Source: Rodentolepis nana
Taxonomy: Eukaryota; Platyhelminthes; Cestoda; Cyclophyllidea; Hymenolepididae
DNA length: 15,073 nucleotides
NCBI GenBank assembly: GCA_900617975.1
Contig: UZAE01014349.1
Location: 1-15,073 of the forward strand
Direction: 5' to 3'
The translations under genes were made by a program, and so were the position numbers. The notes under the pieces were generated by a model, which saw only the letters and a program-made list of their open reading frames with translations, did not search any database and had not been told where the DNA came from. This document shows, one piece after another, positions 1 through 9,503 of the stretch (within the stretch, counting starts at the first letter, position 1; each line of letters begins with the position of its first letter).

Positions 1-220
1 ACTTCAGGCTTCACAGAGAGGAGGAGGAACATCGAAGTGAAAAAAATTCGAGAGAGACAAAGGTAGAAAAAAGGTGAGGTGAGTACTATGGAAGTAGTCG
101 AATATGACATACAGTGGGGTGTTGGTATTTTGAAGTCAGAAATCAACTGCCAGTTAATAGACTTTTTGCCATATGAGTATAGTTTACCCAGGATGCACCA
201 CGTAGAGGTAAGCCCATCTA
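1..220 (-). mobile_element. Copy A: degenerate ribozyme-headed retroposon, cut by window edge
   Basis: This segment is the reverse complement of most of copy E (14718-15044). It runs from the GAAGCCTGAAGT box at position 1 through the CACCTCACC and GACTTC boxes to a ribozyme-like head at about 157-220. The outermost 60 or so bases (3' stem-loop and ATAA tail) would lie left of position 1. The head is decayed. P4, the J4/2 GGCAAAAA stretch and the P2' strand are recognisable, but the 5' strands of P1 and P2 are replaced by unrelated bases and P4 has lost its outer pairs. It is probably not catalytic. An 86-codon open frame at 79-339 overlaps this copy and is a chance reading of the repeat, not a gene. 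Confidence 0.82.
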
Positions 221-1782
221 TGAAATTAAGGCATGCTTATTCAGAAGGCTTTAAAACACATGGAAAAAAGGCGAATTGTCGAAAAAGTTGCTTCATAGAT
301 AGCTCCAACTTCCTCGTGAGCCAAGCTTACCGCATTTAACCCTTATATTCGGGTTGAGTTTCACCTTAGTCATGTTTTCCCAGAAATATATCTTATATAT
401 AAATATATATACCTATGAGCTTTATTTAGGTTTTTGGTGACCAGTAGACATGACAACACATTGTCAAACATAAGTTTACTTGCCTATAAAACCACCAAGA
501 AAACCCACCGTCATTGGACAGAAGAATCTGCTTGGTCACTACACTTTCATCACAGTGGAACGACCCGCACAAAATCACCCCTGATTTCCAACTTTAATTC
601 AGCAACGTTTTCTCACACTCTCTGCTTTATCCCATATATGTTTCTATATTAGACTCCTCACTTGGGATTCGCTCATCTAACATACTTTTATCTTGCTCCT
701 TTGCCTCTAAATGGAATTGAGTGCATTTTTGCCGGCTGCATTTTAACGCGCTCTTAATCTCCTTAGGCTTATTTGCAAGTCCTTAGCTTTGCTTCATGCA
801 TTTGAACAAAAAATCTGTTAACTCCCATACTGAACTAAATTTACCGCCTTTATCAAAACTCTGGTTTTAGTGGCTCATTAGTGAAGTAATTTCCAAGCAA
901 CACCCATTTTCCCATTGCCACTTTGACGCCTATCGTCCCTTATCTATCAATAAGAAAGTTTCTTAATCAGGCATTGGTCTTTTCATTTTACGACATTTTG
1001 CTGCTCTTTAATCGATGATATTAGTTTTTTGTGCTACAAATGATTAGCGAATTGCCAACTCGTTATCAAATACATGTCTAATTCTCAAATTTCTCATTTT
1101 CTACGTTTACACGCGACTATTAGCGCATCTTATGAAGGTGAGTTGAAGGAGTTTGAAAAACGCCCGCAAACTATACCATAACTTAAGTGATTTCTCTTTA
1201 AGGAATCAAAAATTTAGAATTGTTGCATCCAAAACAGACTTATCACATGTAAGCAACCAAGAGAACAGTCGGTTTTACTCCTTCCATCAACTCATGTGAA
1301 GTATATTCATTATAATAAACAAACAAATGGATGGATGGACGGATATGTGGATGGCTGGGTGGAGGAATGGCCATAAGGACATGAGCTAGGCAAAAGGTAT
1401 GGCAATTTGGTGCATGAAACCCATGAATTTCGCTTCTTGACAATTCAACAGAGAGTAATACCTATCAATACTCGGTTCTACAGTTGAATAAAATTGAATT
1501 CGAAGTGTGGGAGTGATGTTCCGGCATACTTCACTTTAACTCAAGCTGCCTTTTATAGGAGTTAATTCATTGGAGAATTCGGCAGTGAAGACCACTTCTG
1601 ATCATTTCACCTACAGTACTGTGAATCCATCAATAGTGGAGAATCATTTACTTCACAATCTCTTTTCAAAAATCCCACCCAGAGCGGAAATTCCTTTTCT
1701 TGCTCTCTATCTCTCCCCCTCTCCTCCCTTCCCTCTCTCTCTGACCGGTTCCTAATTCGAAATATGCGCTAATGCTTTAGCC
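221..1782. other. Non-coding stretch with simple repeats
   Basis: No gene is supported here. There is an AT-alternating patch at about 385-412, an ATGG-type tetranucleotide microsatellite at about 1326-1370, and a polypyrimidine tract (CT and C-rich) at about 1676-1743. Short open frames at 434-652, 1243-1443 (minus) and 1570-1755 are low-complexity or follow the simple repeats, and show no domain I recognise. Confidence 0.7.
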
Positions 1783-1792
1783 ACTTTAGAGA
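1783..1792. repeat. Target-site duplication, left copy (ACTTTAGAGA)
   Basis: The 10-mer ACTTTAGAGA occurs here and again, identically, at 3836-3845, directly after the ATAAATAAATA tail of copy B. A perfect direct repeat of this length bracketing a tailed element is the expected footprint of target-primed retroposition. It sets the limits of copy B at 1793 and 3835. Confidence 0.75.
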
Positions 1793-1876
1793 TAATTATA
1801 ATTGTAATGGTAATAGTAAAAATAAAAAAAAACAAGCCCATCCGTGTAGGGTTGAAATTTGAGGGGAGAGCCAAGT
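1793..1876 (+). other. Extra 5' sequence of copy B upstream of the first head
   Basis: These 84 bases lie between the left target-site duplication and the first ribozyme head and are not shared with copies C, D or E. The first half is A/T-rich (TAATTATAATTG followed by an A run) and the second half is G-rich. It could be a 5' transduction, sequence captured by template switching, or untemplated addition. It could also be host DNA, if the 10-bp direct repeat is a chance match. Confidence 0.4.
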
Positions 1877-2360
1877 GGGTGTGCGATAGACTTACCTCCA
1901 CGTGGTGCACCCTGGAAATATGCCTTCACTATCAACATCTTATTTGGAAGCGGAGGGGTGTGTGCGATAGACTTACCTCCACGTGGTGCACCCTGGACAG
2001 CGTGCGATAGACTTACCTCCACGTGGTGCACCCTGGGCAACTTTCAACCCTTGCTGGTTTTCTAAACAATTATTCTTAAGAATACGATAGACTTACCTCC
2101 ACGTGGTGCACCCTGGACAACGTACTTTCAAATGGCAGGCGTTATGATAGGTATCATGGGGTGTGCAATAGACTTACCTCCGTGGTGCACCCTGGGCAAT
2201 GTATATTTAGACTTACCTCCACGTGGTGCACCCTGGGCACCGTATACTCATACGGCAAAAAAGTCTATTAACCGGCAGTTGTTGCGATAGACTTACCTCC
2301 ACGCGGTGCACCCTGGGCAACCCACTCATACGGCAAAAAAGTCTATTAACCGGCAGTTGA
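1877..2360 (+). repeat. Tandem run of seven HDV-like ribozyme heads, mostly truncated
   Basis: Seven units share the ATAGACTT / ACCTCC / GTGGTGCACCCTGG core: about 1877-1915, 1955-1996, 2001-2040, 2085-2122, 2158-2201, 2208-2280 and 2282-2360. The first five stop shortly after P1' and lack the P4 hairpin and the P2' strand, so each alone lacks the catalytic J4/2 region. Units six and seven have P4 (weak in seven) and P2' (AAGTCTAT) but lack a matching P1 5' strand. Unit five has an intact GGGGTGT P1 strand and is followed at once by unit six, so a composite fold (2158-2268) with an extended P4 arm is conceivable. Short unrelated segments separate units 1/2 and 3/4. Confidence 0.85.
2130..2157 (-). 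repeat. Inverted 3'-end fragment inside copy B
   Basis: Read on the minus strand, this segment gives an ATGAT-ACCT-ATCAT stem-loop followed by a CGCCTGCCATTTG box, matching the 3' end of the family (ATGATAACCATCA ... CACCTGCCATTTG). It is inverted relative to the rest of copy B. It ends exactly where the GGGGTGT of the fifth head begins (2158), the predicted ribozyme cleavage point. Confidence 0.7.
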
Positions 2361-2409
2361 CTTATCACTTCTCATACGGCAAAAAAGTCTATTAATCGGC
2401 AGTTGACAT

Positions 2410-2867
2410 CTTGACTTCTGACTTCAAACTACCATGACCCCACTGTATGTTACAAAGTATACTCATACGGCAAAAAGTCTATAAACCGGCAGTGGACTTC
2501 TGACTTCAAACTACCCTCACCCCACTATATGTCACAACTTCTCACTTCAAACTACCATCACCCCACTGTATGTCATTGTGTATGCGCATACGGCAAAAAA
2601 GTCTATAAACCGGCAGTTGATCTAACCCTAACACGGCAAAAAGTCTATAAACCGGCAGTTGACCTCTGACTTCAAACTACCATGACCCCACTGTATGTCA
2701 TATTTGGGCAACAGACCTCATACGGCAAAAAGTCTATAAACCGCTGGGCAACGTATACTCATACGGCAAAAAAGTCTATTAAAGGCAGTTGACTTCTAAC
2801 TTCAAACTACCATGACCCCATTGTGGCAGTTGACTTCTCACTTCAAACTACCATCACCCCATTGACG
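2410..2867 (+). repeat. Higher-order repeat, first copy (458 bp)
   Basis: This block reads identically, by eye, to 3114-3571 at an offset of 704 bases, including irregular internal junctions such as ATCTAACCCTAACACGG and the ATTTGGGCAACAGAC segment. Shared irregularities show a block duplication rather than independent tandem growth. The lack of differences suggests a very recent event or an assembly artefact. Confidence 0.85.
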
Positions 2868-3113
2868 GGCAACGTATACTCATACGGCAAACAAGTCTAT
2901 AAACCAATGGGCAACGTATACTCAAACGGCATACCTCCACGTGGTGCACCCTGGGCAACGTGTACTTACAACCTCCATGTGGTGCACCCTGGGCAACGTA
3001 TACTTATGCGGAAAAAAGTCTATTGACTGGTAGTTGACTTCTCACTTCAAACTACCATCACCCCACTGTATAGTTGACCACTGACTTCAAACTACCATGA
3101 CCCCACTGTATGC

Positions 3114-3571
3114 CTTGACTTCTGACTTCAAACTACCATGACCCCACTGTATGTTACAAAGTATACTCATACGGCAAAAAGTCTATAAACCGGCAGTGGA
3201 CTTCTGACTTCAAACTACCCTCACCCCACTATATGTCACAACTTCTCACTTCAAACTACCATCACCCCACTGTATGTCATTGTGTATGCGCATACGGCAA
3301 AAAAGTCTATAAACCGGCAGTTGATCTAACCCTAACACGGCAAAAAGTCTATAAACCGGCAGTTGACCTCTGACTTCAAACTACCATGACCCCACTGTAT
3401 GTCATATTTGGGCAACAGACCTCATACGGCAAAAAGTCTATAAACCGCTGGGCAACGTATACTCATACGGCAAAAAAGTCTATTAAAGGCAGTTGACTTC
3501 TAACTTCAAACTACCATGACCCCATTGTGGCAGTTGACTTCTCACTTCAAACTACCATCACCCCATTGACG
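3114..3571 (+). repeat. Higher-order repeat, second copy (458 bp)
   Basis: This is the second copy of the block at 2410-2867. The 246 bases between the two copies (2868-3113) contain the two partial ribozyme heads and further body units. After this copy the array passes into the single 3' module. Confidence 0.85.
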
Positions 3572-3602
3572 CAGTTGACTTCTGACTTCAAACTACCATC
3601 AC

Positions 3603-3835
3603 CCCACTGTTTGTCATAGTCGACTACTTCACAGTACTCACCCCACCTTTATTCTACCTTTTCTACCTTCGTCTTTGAAACACTCTCCTGTTCCCTCCCC
3701 CCCTTCTCCACTTTTTTACACTTTGATGATCCTTTTCCTCTGCGAAGCCTGAAGTCAACTAAAGGGCTAATGATAACCATCAATACGGGGCTAATGATAA
3801 CCATCAAAACACCTGCCATTTGATATAAATAAATA
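3603..3835 (+). repeat. 3' module of copy B with doubled stem-loop and ATAA tail
   Basis: This segment aligns with the 3' two thirds of copy E: GACTACTTC, ACAGTACTCACC, a pyrimidine-rich stretch with TTTGAAACA and CTCCTGTTCC, GAAGCCTGAAGTCAACT, then GGGCTAATGATAACCATCAA and a CACCTGCCATTTG box before the tail ATATAAATAAATA. The GGGCTAATGATAACCATCAA motif is present twice, at 3764-3783 and 3788-3807, while copies D and E have one. It forms a small TGAT-AACC-ATCA hairpin. By analogy with LINE families whose reverse transcriptase recognises a 3' stem-loop, this may be the recognition end. Confidence 0.75.
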
Positions 3836-3845
3836 ACTTTAGAGA
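3836..3845. repeat. Target-site duplication, right copy (ACTTTAGAGA)
   Basis: This is identical to 1783-1792 and begins directly after the ATAAATAAATA tail of copy B. Confidence 0.75.
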
Positions 3846-6222
3846 CATTGGACTATGATTTCAACTAAAATAGTTCAGCATTTTTCCATCATAATATGAA
3901 AATGGCCGCACTTTTAATCACTAGAAAGCACATGGAGAGCCAATTAATTTACCTTCGCAGTACTACTTTTGACTGATATTGGGGCAATTTAGAAAAGTTG
4001 ATTAGGCACTTTGTGGGCTGTCAATTTATTCATCACATGCACTTAAGAAACCTATTTGAGGTAGTGGAGATTCCCGTGCATGTGAGCACACCTCTCGCAT
4101 AATTATTTCCTCTCCACCCTTTTCCCAACCATTCGTCTTAATGTCAATTAATATGTAAAATAGGGGAATTTATTATCATCATCATCACTGTTTGCCATCC
4201 TGCTCACTGTCTTATAATTGGTGCACCTGCCACGACCAACTGAAGAAAGTGAGGAATCTATTTTCCAGAAAATGAACTTGTATTCAAATGTCCATTTCAT
4301 TTTTGATTTGATTTGGTGGATGGATCTCCTATGGATGAAGTGTATAGGAAAGCGTAAGGCCAGCCAAGCAGAAAGTGACGGAGACTTTGAACGACACAGT
4401 ATAGCTCTCTCTCTCTCTTCTTGAGATTAAAACAATCTCCTTGTATTCCAAACAAAAGGAAAGGATTGTGCTTGGCATATGAAATGATAAAAGGCAGAGG
4501 TGTCGATTAGCTAAACCAAAATAAAGTACACATATTGAGCACAATAGAGCCCATAAAGATGATAAAAATCGGCACAAGTTGTGCGCATAAAATTTTGGCA
4601 TATCAGTCCAGGTAAATTGAAATGGTTTTTTAGTTGAGAAAGTAGATTTGGTATCTGTGCAGCAGATCTCTTACCATCGCTTTTTCTTTGAAGAACCTGG
4701 GCCTTGCAGGCGGTTGAATTTTAATTGCTTGGCTATTTTTCAAGTTTAGAGTGATAAAACTGGTTGGTGCATTTCATAGCAAAATAAAAAAGCCAATATA
4801 TAAGCCCTTTTGGAACAATTTTCTCGACGCATTTTTAGAGAAAATAAATGTTTATATGCATTGCAGTAGCTATTATTAAAAAAATTTGGCTTCAGGGGGA
4901 GGACAATAATCAATTTCAAATTATTTTATGGAGTGAATAAGTAATAACCCATACCTTTTTATTGGAATGACAAAAATAGTTTTATTTCCTGTTACTTTGA
5001 CATCTCTGGTGATATGATATGATATGATAAGTAACTGGCGTTGAGGGAGGGGGCGTTAAAATGCAAAATAATTGGGAAAAAAATTTGTTTAAAAATTAAA
5101 TAGAGTTTGAGGACAACTCAAAATTGCTAATTAAAACTACCTTCGTAGAGGCAAGATTTAGAAAAGCTTATTAAGGAAAATAGGAAAAATTCAAAGACAA
5201 CTGAGCGGGATAACATTAGTTGAGAGAGATAAACTGAATGAAGAAATTAGCCACTTACACGCTCCACATCGTTTCCAATGTGATGAAATTAATATCGTGC
5301 AAACTGCGTAGTAGCATAAATAACAGAAGACAACTTGAACACTGAAAATTTTAGCTTTATCGAACTTTCAATCACGCATATGTCTTCGTAACTGCTTCTA
5401 CTTAATTCCTTCTTTATCAAACACTTTCATTTATTCAAGGATCCGTTCTTCTGAAGTTCTAGGGGTTTAAACGATTCTGCCAGTTAAAGCAAAACACAAA
5501 ATGAATATTAGATTGGATAATGTTAACTTATGTCACTCTGTTACTTCCCCATTTTTTCATACTTAGATTTAATGTGTTGACTTCATAAAATGAATGGATT
5601 TCTACTACCATGAAAACATCTGTCTATTTATTTACCTCAGACAATAGCTAAAAGTTCAAACCGTTGATTACCGGAGTTTTCCGAAAGCTCTCAAGAATGT
5701 AGATTAATGCTAAATGCTATCATAATTATTTGTTCCGAACAAATGAGGTCAGTATTGCTGATTCAACTTAATTAGTGCGCTTGACTGCGTGAACTTTCGT
5801 CGCTTTGTAAGATTAAAACAACTCAAATATAAGCTCATATTTGACTTTCCTTACTTTAAGGATTGCATAGTGGATACAAAATTGCATCAGAATATTTGTA
5901 AATCGATATTCTGACATTCATATCAAAATTGGCGAGGTGTTTTAAATGGCAATGTTGAATTGAACTCGCTCCAAGGTGCCATTTCACAATATTCACTTGG
6001 TATAACTATATATCTTCATCATTTAACAAAGAAAAGTTGCTTTATATTAAAGCATTGAAACATTATAATAACGCAAAGGCTATTAACCGATTTTGACATT
6101 GATCATTATTGAAAACAAATGAACCTAGATTTACGAAGATTAAATTTTATTCTTTATTTTTCCATTGTAAAAGCGGTTTTGTCAGATTAGTCAGTCTCTA
6201 TTGCAATCTACACCAAAGCGAC
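3846..6222. other. Non-coding AT-rich stretch
   Basis: No gene is supported. Simple repeats are visible: an ATC run near 4171-4188, a CT run at about 4405-4418, and a GATAT pentanucleotide run at about 5010-5028. The open frames at 4218-4424 (plus) and 4329-4601 (minus) overlap each other and the CT run and look like chance frames. Confidence 0.65.
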
Positions 6223-6459
6223 ATGAATGTTTCCATTTTGCCTGTGGAAAAACGGCTGAAAGAGTTAGTGGCAACTCCGGAAAACTACAAAAAAATTGAA
6301 TGGTGTCTAAATATCGATTTCAATAATCTCCCGTACATCTCCTGGAAATTTCGACCCTTAGAAAAGTTCCTTATATATGATCGAAATTTTCAGAAATACA
6401 ACAGTTCGATTGAAACACGTATAGGAAGAGATAAGATGGAAAAATATTTAGTTTATTAG
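6223..6459 (+). CDS. Candidate small ORF of unknown function
   Basis: The frame is open from 6109. I chose the internal ATG at 6223 because the sequence downstream has a more protein-like mix of charged and aromatic residues than the Phe/Lys/Ile-rich upstream part. It would give 78 residues starting MNVSILPVEKR, basic overall, with no signal peptide, membrane segment or domain I recognise. It could be a terminal exon (pyrimidine-rich sequence followed by AG lies upstream around 6150-6200), an orphan microprotein, or chance. Nothing nearby supports transcription. Confidence 0.2.
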   Translation: MNVSILPVEKRLKELVATPENYKKIEWCLNIDFNNLPYISWKFRPLEKFLIYDRNFQKYNSSIETRIGRDKMEKYLVY

Positions 6460-7360
6460 GCTTGAGTTAATGGCATTATCTAATCGCATACCCTGCTTTT
6501 ATGCCTTGATTAAAAACGAGTCCACCAGGCGATAAAGCGAAAGAGAACAAAAAATTATGTAAATTACTTCATCATTTTTTATCACTTTTGATAAAGTATT
6601 GAAATAAAATAGACTATCAATTCCACATGAAGACTCAAAATTTTACATTTTAAAATTAATATGACAAGTTCGCAGATATGCGTTGCTTAATCTAGACAGC
6701 ATCATCTTTGAATTAAGCATACAAGTCGACAGTTCTGGGTGGCCTGATAATTATTTCGCCATATTGCCTACCAAATTGCTTCAGTGACCTTGACTACTAA
6801 TATGAAAAAGCGCCAGCATATGGTCAGCTCTAAAATGCAAACGAGCGCATTACTACTAATGACTTAGAAGTGGTTAAAGCCCCAATTAATCAGAAGATTT
6901 ACTGAGATAATACAGGCAAGCAATTGTAAATTTGGAATCAAAAAATACAGCGCTACCCAGACATTGCACTAAATGACTTTGTTTACTCAGACTCAAGTTT
7001 TTCATGGAACAACAAATTTCAATCGCTTTCATAATTAAAAATTGTATTTTCTCCTCAATGAGCAATACTAAATAATCAATAGTTAAAATGCAAAAATAAA
7101 TAGCTTAAGATTCAATTCATAAAAGTTATTAATTAATCAGAAAGTTTGATAGTCCGCCATTAATATTTCGGAAATCCTGATTTTTAAAATGCTATGAAGG
7201 AAATGAACATTCGACTTTACGAAATATTCCAATTGAACCAAATGTCATTTGCTAAAACAAGGAATACTAAATCAAGGATGTCTCTTCATAAAATTTGCAA
7301 TTTTAGATCCAACTGAAAAAAATATATGGTTCATTTTGAAGTTTGTTTAATAGTGAGTTG
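6460..7360. other. Non-coding AT-rich stretch
   Basis: I see no coding frame, repeat family member or RNA gene in this stretch. Confidence 0.6.
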
Positions 7361-7404
7361 TATTATGATAAGTATCATAAAACCCACCATTTGAAATAAA
7401 TATT
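7361..7404 (+). mobile_element. Remnant of the family's 3' end
   Basis: The segment aligns with the last 45 or so bases of copies B, D and E: a stem-loop TTATGAT-AAGT-ATCATAA (7-bp stem, 7363-7380), then AACCCACCATTTG, then AAATAAATA. Sequence upstream does not clearly match the other copies. This looks like a severely 5'-truncated insertion, a usual product of LINE-type retroposition, or the 3' end of a related LINE. The stem is longer than in the other copies and its loop differs, while pairing is kept. Confidence 0.5.
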
Positions 7405-9128
7405 TCCCTCTTCTAATCCAATGATTGAACCCAACGATATGAATGGAATAAATGTTCCGAATCCATTCCTCACATAACAGAGCAATTCATGTTTGGGTAT
7501 TGAGAAAGGGACAACGATTACAATATGATATGCATTTAGGGTGCGATTTATATGTTCCTCGTTTCATCAGTTAATGAGAGAAGGGCACAACAAACTCAAA
7601 ACAATAATTAAAAAATGAACTTCAATTCGTTAGAACGTTCACAATCCCCTGATTATAGTTTGTTGCAATTGTTTGGCAAATGTCTGCCACGTTGTGTTCA
7701 GCCGTTAATATCTCTGATAAAATCAGTCTGTATTGTCCCAGACACGTGCACAGCCAGTGCGACAATAGACAGGCTATTGCGAAACGTCTACCAGTCACAA
7801 GAACACCTCATTGGCTATCACAAATACGCAGGAAATTGAAATGCAATAAACCATGAACAATCGAAATTGGCCTGTCAAACCAAGTGAGAAGTTCTTTGCT
7901 TGAATTCATTGCACAATGCAAGAGGGATTGGAGTTTATGTCAATATTTCGCCGCTAATTTCTCTTTGATCAAGTGTCATTTAACTCCAACGTTGCAATAT
8001 ACCACTCCAAGTGAGTTTGCGTGGGCGTTTCGAAAGAGGAAGCATTCGAAACAGAAGGTGGTCCTCCATATGAGCTATTTGGAAGCCAAAATAGCTTTCG
8101 ACTTCCCTTAGTAACAGTATTAAATGACATTTATTTCTGTCACTAAACAAGAGCTTCTTTTATTCCCTCCCTCTTGAGACTTATTCAAACTCCCAGTTTG
8201 TAAATTAAATGAACAAGCAAGCATTCACAATCAATCTACCAATTTTATTTAATTCCCAATTACATCATCTTCATCTGTACTTTAAGACATATTACTTCAT
8301 TCAGTGGCCAAATGGAATAATGTGCCACTGTGTGAGTCAAAATGGAGCATTGCTTATTGGTCGTCATGCGAAATTCCGTTTTGCAGATCTAATTCCCTAT
8401 CTGATATCAAATGACTTTTATTCAACTTGGTCTAGCCTTTAAGTGACCATTTCGAAAGGTCTTCTTGTTGTCTTAACGACAGGTGACGAAGGGGTTGAAA
8501 AGAGTGCAACGCAAGTTGAATCTCCTTTGGAGGTGATTTTCATTTAAGTCATATTACATTTCTGTGTGATTTCAAAGATTTCCTCGAAGAGATCTGGCGA
8601 ATGTGAATCTCATTTTTGCTCGGACTGAAATCGAACTATCTGCTATTGTCATGCTTGTAGTTTCATTCCATAATAACTCTATTTAATTAATCGTCTTTAC
8701 ACTCGCTTAAAGTTTTATGATTTTTACTTAGAGTGGACCAACATATTTTATCCTTTTTTGCAGTGGAGCAAACAGGCATCCCCTTCCGAAAAATCAGTAT
8801 TTTATGACAAGCCTAAGGCAATTTGAGTCGATAGCGCCGCATTTCTAAGGAATTGTGATATTTATGACGCTTGAAACTTGATGCCGTAAGCTATAAATTG
8901 CTTTATGAAATATTCTAAAGACTTAAAACTAAGCATTTCACCTTTCTTCTTTTTCTTCAAAATCGCAATCGAATTGTCTTCATTTCAAAAGTCTGTTACA
9001 TCCAAATTCCAAAATAAAACATAGAAGTAAAATTCTCTTTGAAATAAACTTTACAAATATGACCCGTGTTCAAAAGTGTTCCATCTTTCCTTTTCCTAAA
9101 AATTAGTCCAAGGCCAGTCTATCAGATC
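7405..9128. other. Non-coding stretch with unsupported short frames
   Basis: Three consecutive plus-strand frames of 74-77 codons (7615-7839, 7884-8111, 8209-8442) occur here. None shows a domain, and I cannot join them through convincing splice signals. No RNA gene or repeat was recognised. Confidence 0.55.
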
Positions 9129-9502
9129 GTAAAAGTACGGTCATTCTGAAGCAAAATTTACATTATAATTTTATATGTCACATCTTTTCACCTTCAAAAA
9201 GTACATATTTTTCAAGTGGAAGTGTAGTTGTGTTTCTCAAATTGAAAATGAGCTAAATCTAGCCAATTGTCTACTCTGTGGTAAAGCTGAGGTGTGTGAA
9301 TCATATCTAGACGGATGCTGTGTGTCCAGTTCTCACAACTCACTGTCAATGGATGTCTTCTAAGATTGCTTATTTTCTAAATCCGGCATGTAGTCGGCAG
9401 TGAGATTGATCAAGAGAAATAGTCAGTAAAACAATTATTTCATGCCAATCCTACTTTATTTGAAATTGCACAAATCTTGATCTTTTGTTCCATTTGAATT
9501 TG
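9129..9502 (+). repeat. Duplicated segment, copy 1 (350 bp identical)
   Basis: Positions 9153-9502 are identical to 11021-11370 (offset 1868). The match continues left with four differences to 9129, then is lost. On the right it ends precisely at the N at 9503. Flanks on both sides differ between the copies, so this is not a simple tandem duplication. It contains a 62-codon frame (9175-9363), identical in both copies, with several cysteines (KCSC, NCLLC, GCC) but no domain I recognise. It may be an unrecognised repeat family or an assembly-duplicated contig end. Confidence 0.85.
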
Positions 9503-9503
9503 N
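9503..9503. other. Single ambiguous base (N), probable gap or join
   Basis: This is the only N in the window. It coincides with the end of the 350-bp duplicate on the left and with the abrupt loss of LINE-like reading frame on the right, so it more likely marks a collapsed assembly gap or misjoin than a miscalled base. Confidence 0.6.

Larger units (their letters stand above)
2361..3600 (+). repeat. Scrambled tandem array of P4/P2' and body units
   Basis: About fifteen repeats of a CATACGGCAAAAA-GTCTAT-AAACCGGCAGTT block alternate with GACTTC-TGACTTCAAACTACC and CATGACCCCACTGTATGTCA blocks. Unit order and length vary and many junctions fall inside the blocks. In copy E the same blocks occur once in fixed order (14764-14850), so B is a multiplied and shuffled version. 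Two partial heads (2932-2960, 2971-3030) interrupt the array. No open frame of interest is present. Confidence 0.85.
1793..3835 (+). mobile_element. Copy B: expanded, scrambled ribozyme-headed retroposon
   Basis: A 2-kb element lies between two identical 10-bp direct repeats. In order it holds 84 bases of unrelated A-rich 5' sequence, seven ribozyme-head units (1877-2360), about fifteen scrambled P4/P2'/body units (2361-3600) with two more partial heads at 2932-2960 and 2971-3030, then one 3' module ending in a doubled stem-loop and an ATAAATAAATA tail. The other short copies are only about 320-330 bp, so B is expanded roughly six-fold. No protein-coding capacity is seen. Short frames such as 1786-2040 (minus), 1807-2010, 1859-2065 and 2823-3026 are translations of the repeat. 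The direct repeats suggest a single insertion event of the whole unit, but later tandem expansion inside it is also possible. Confidence 0.8.

Noticed and set aside
2628..2634. CTAACCCTAA as telomeric repeat
   Set aside because: It is less than two units long, occurs identically in both copies of the 458-bp block, and lies within the array.
1877..3600. CRISPR-like array of direct repeats
   Set aside because: Unit length and spacing are irregular, the spacers are themselves repeats, the units are parts of a retroelement found elsewhere in the window, and the genome is eukaryotic.
4329..4601. 90-codon minus-strand frame
   Set aside because: It overlaps an opposing frame and a CT microsatellite, its content is hydrophobic and cysteine-rich as expected by chance, and no domain is recognised.
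7615..8442. Three consecutive short plus-strand frames as exons of one gene
   Set aside because: No recognisable domain, no convincing donor/acceptor pairs joining them, and residue content not distinguishable from chance.
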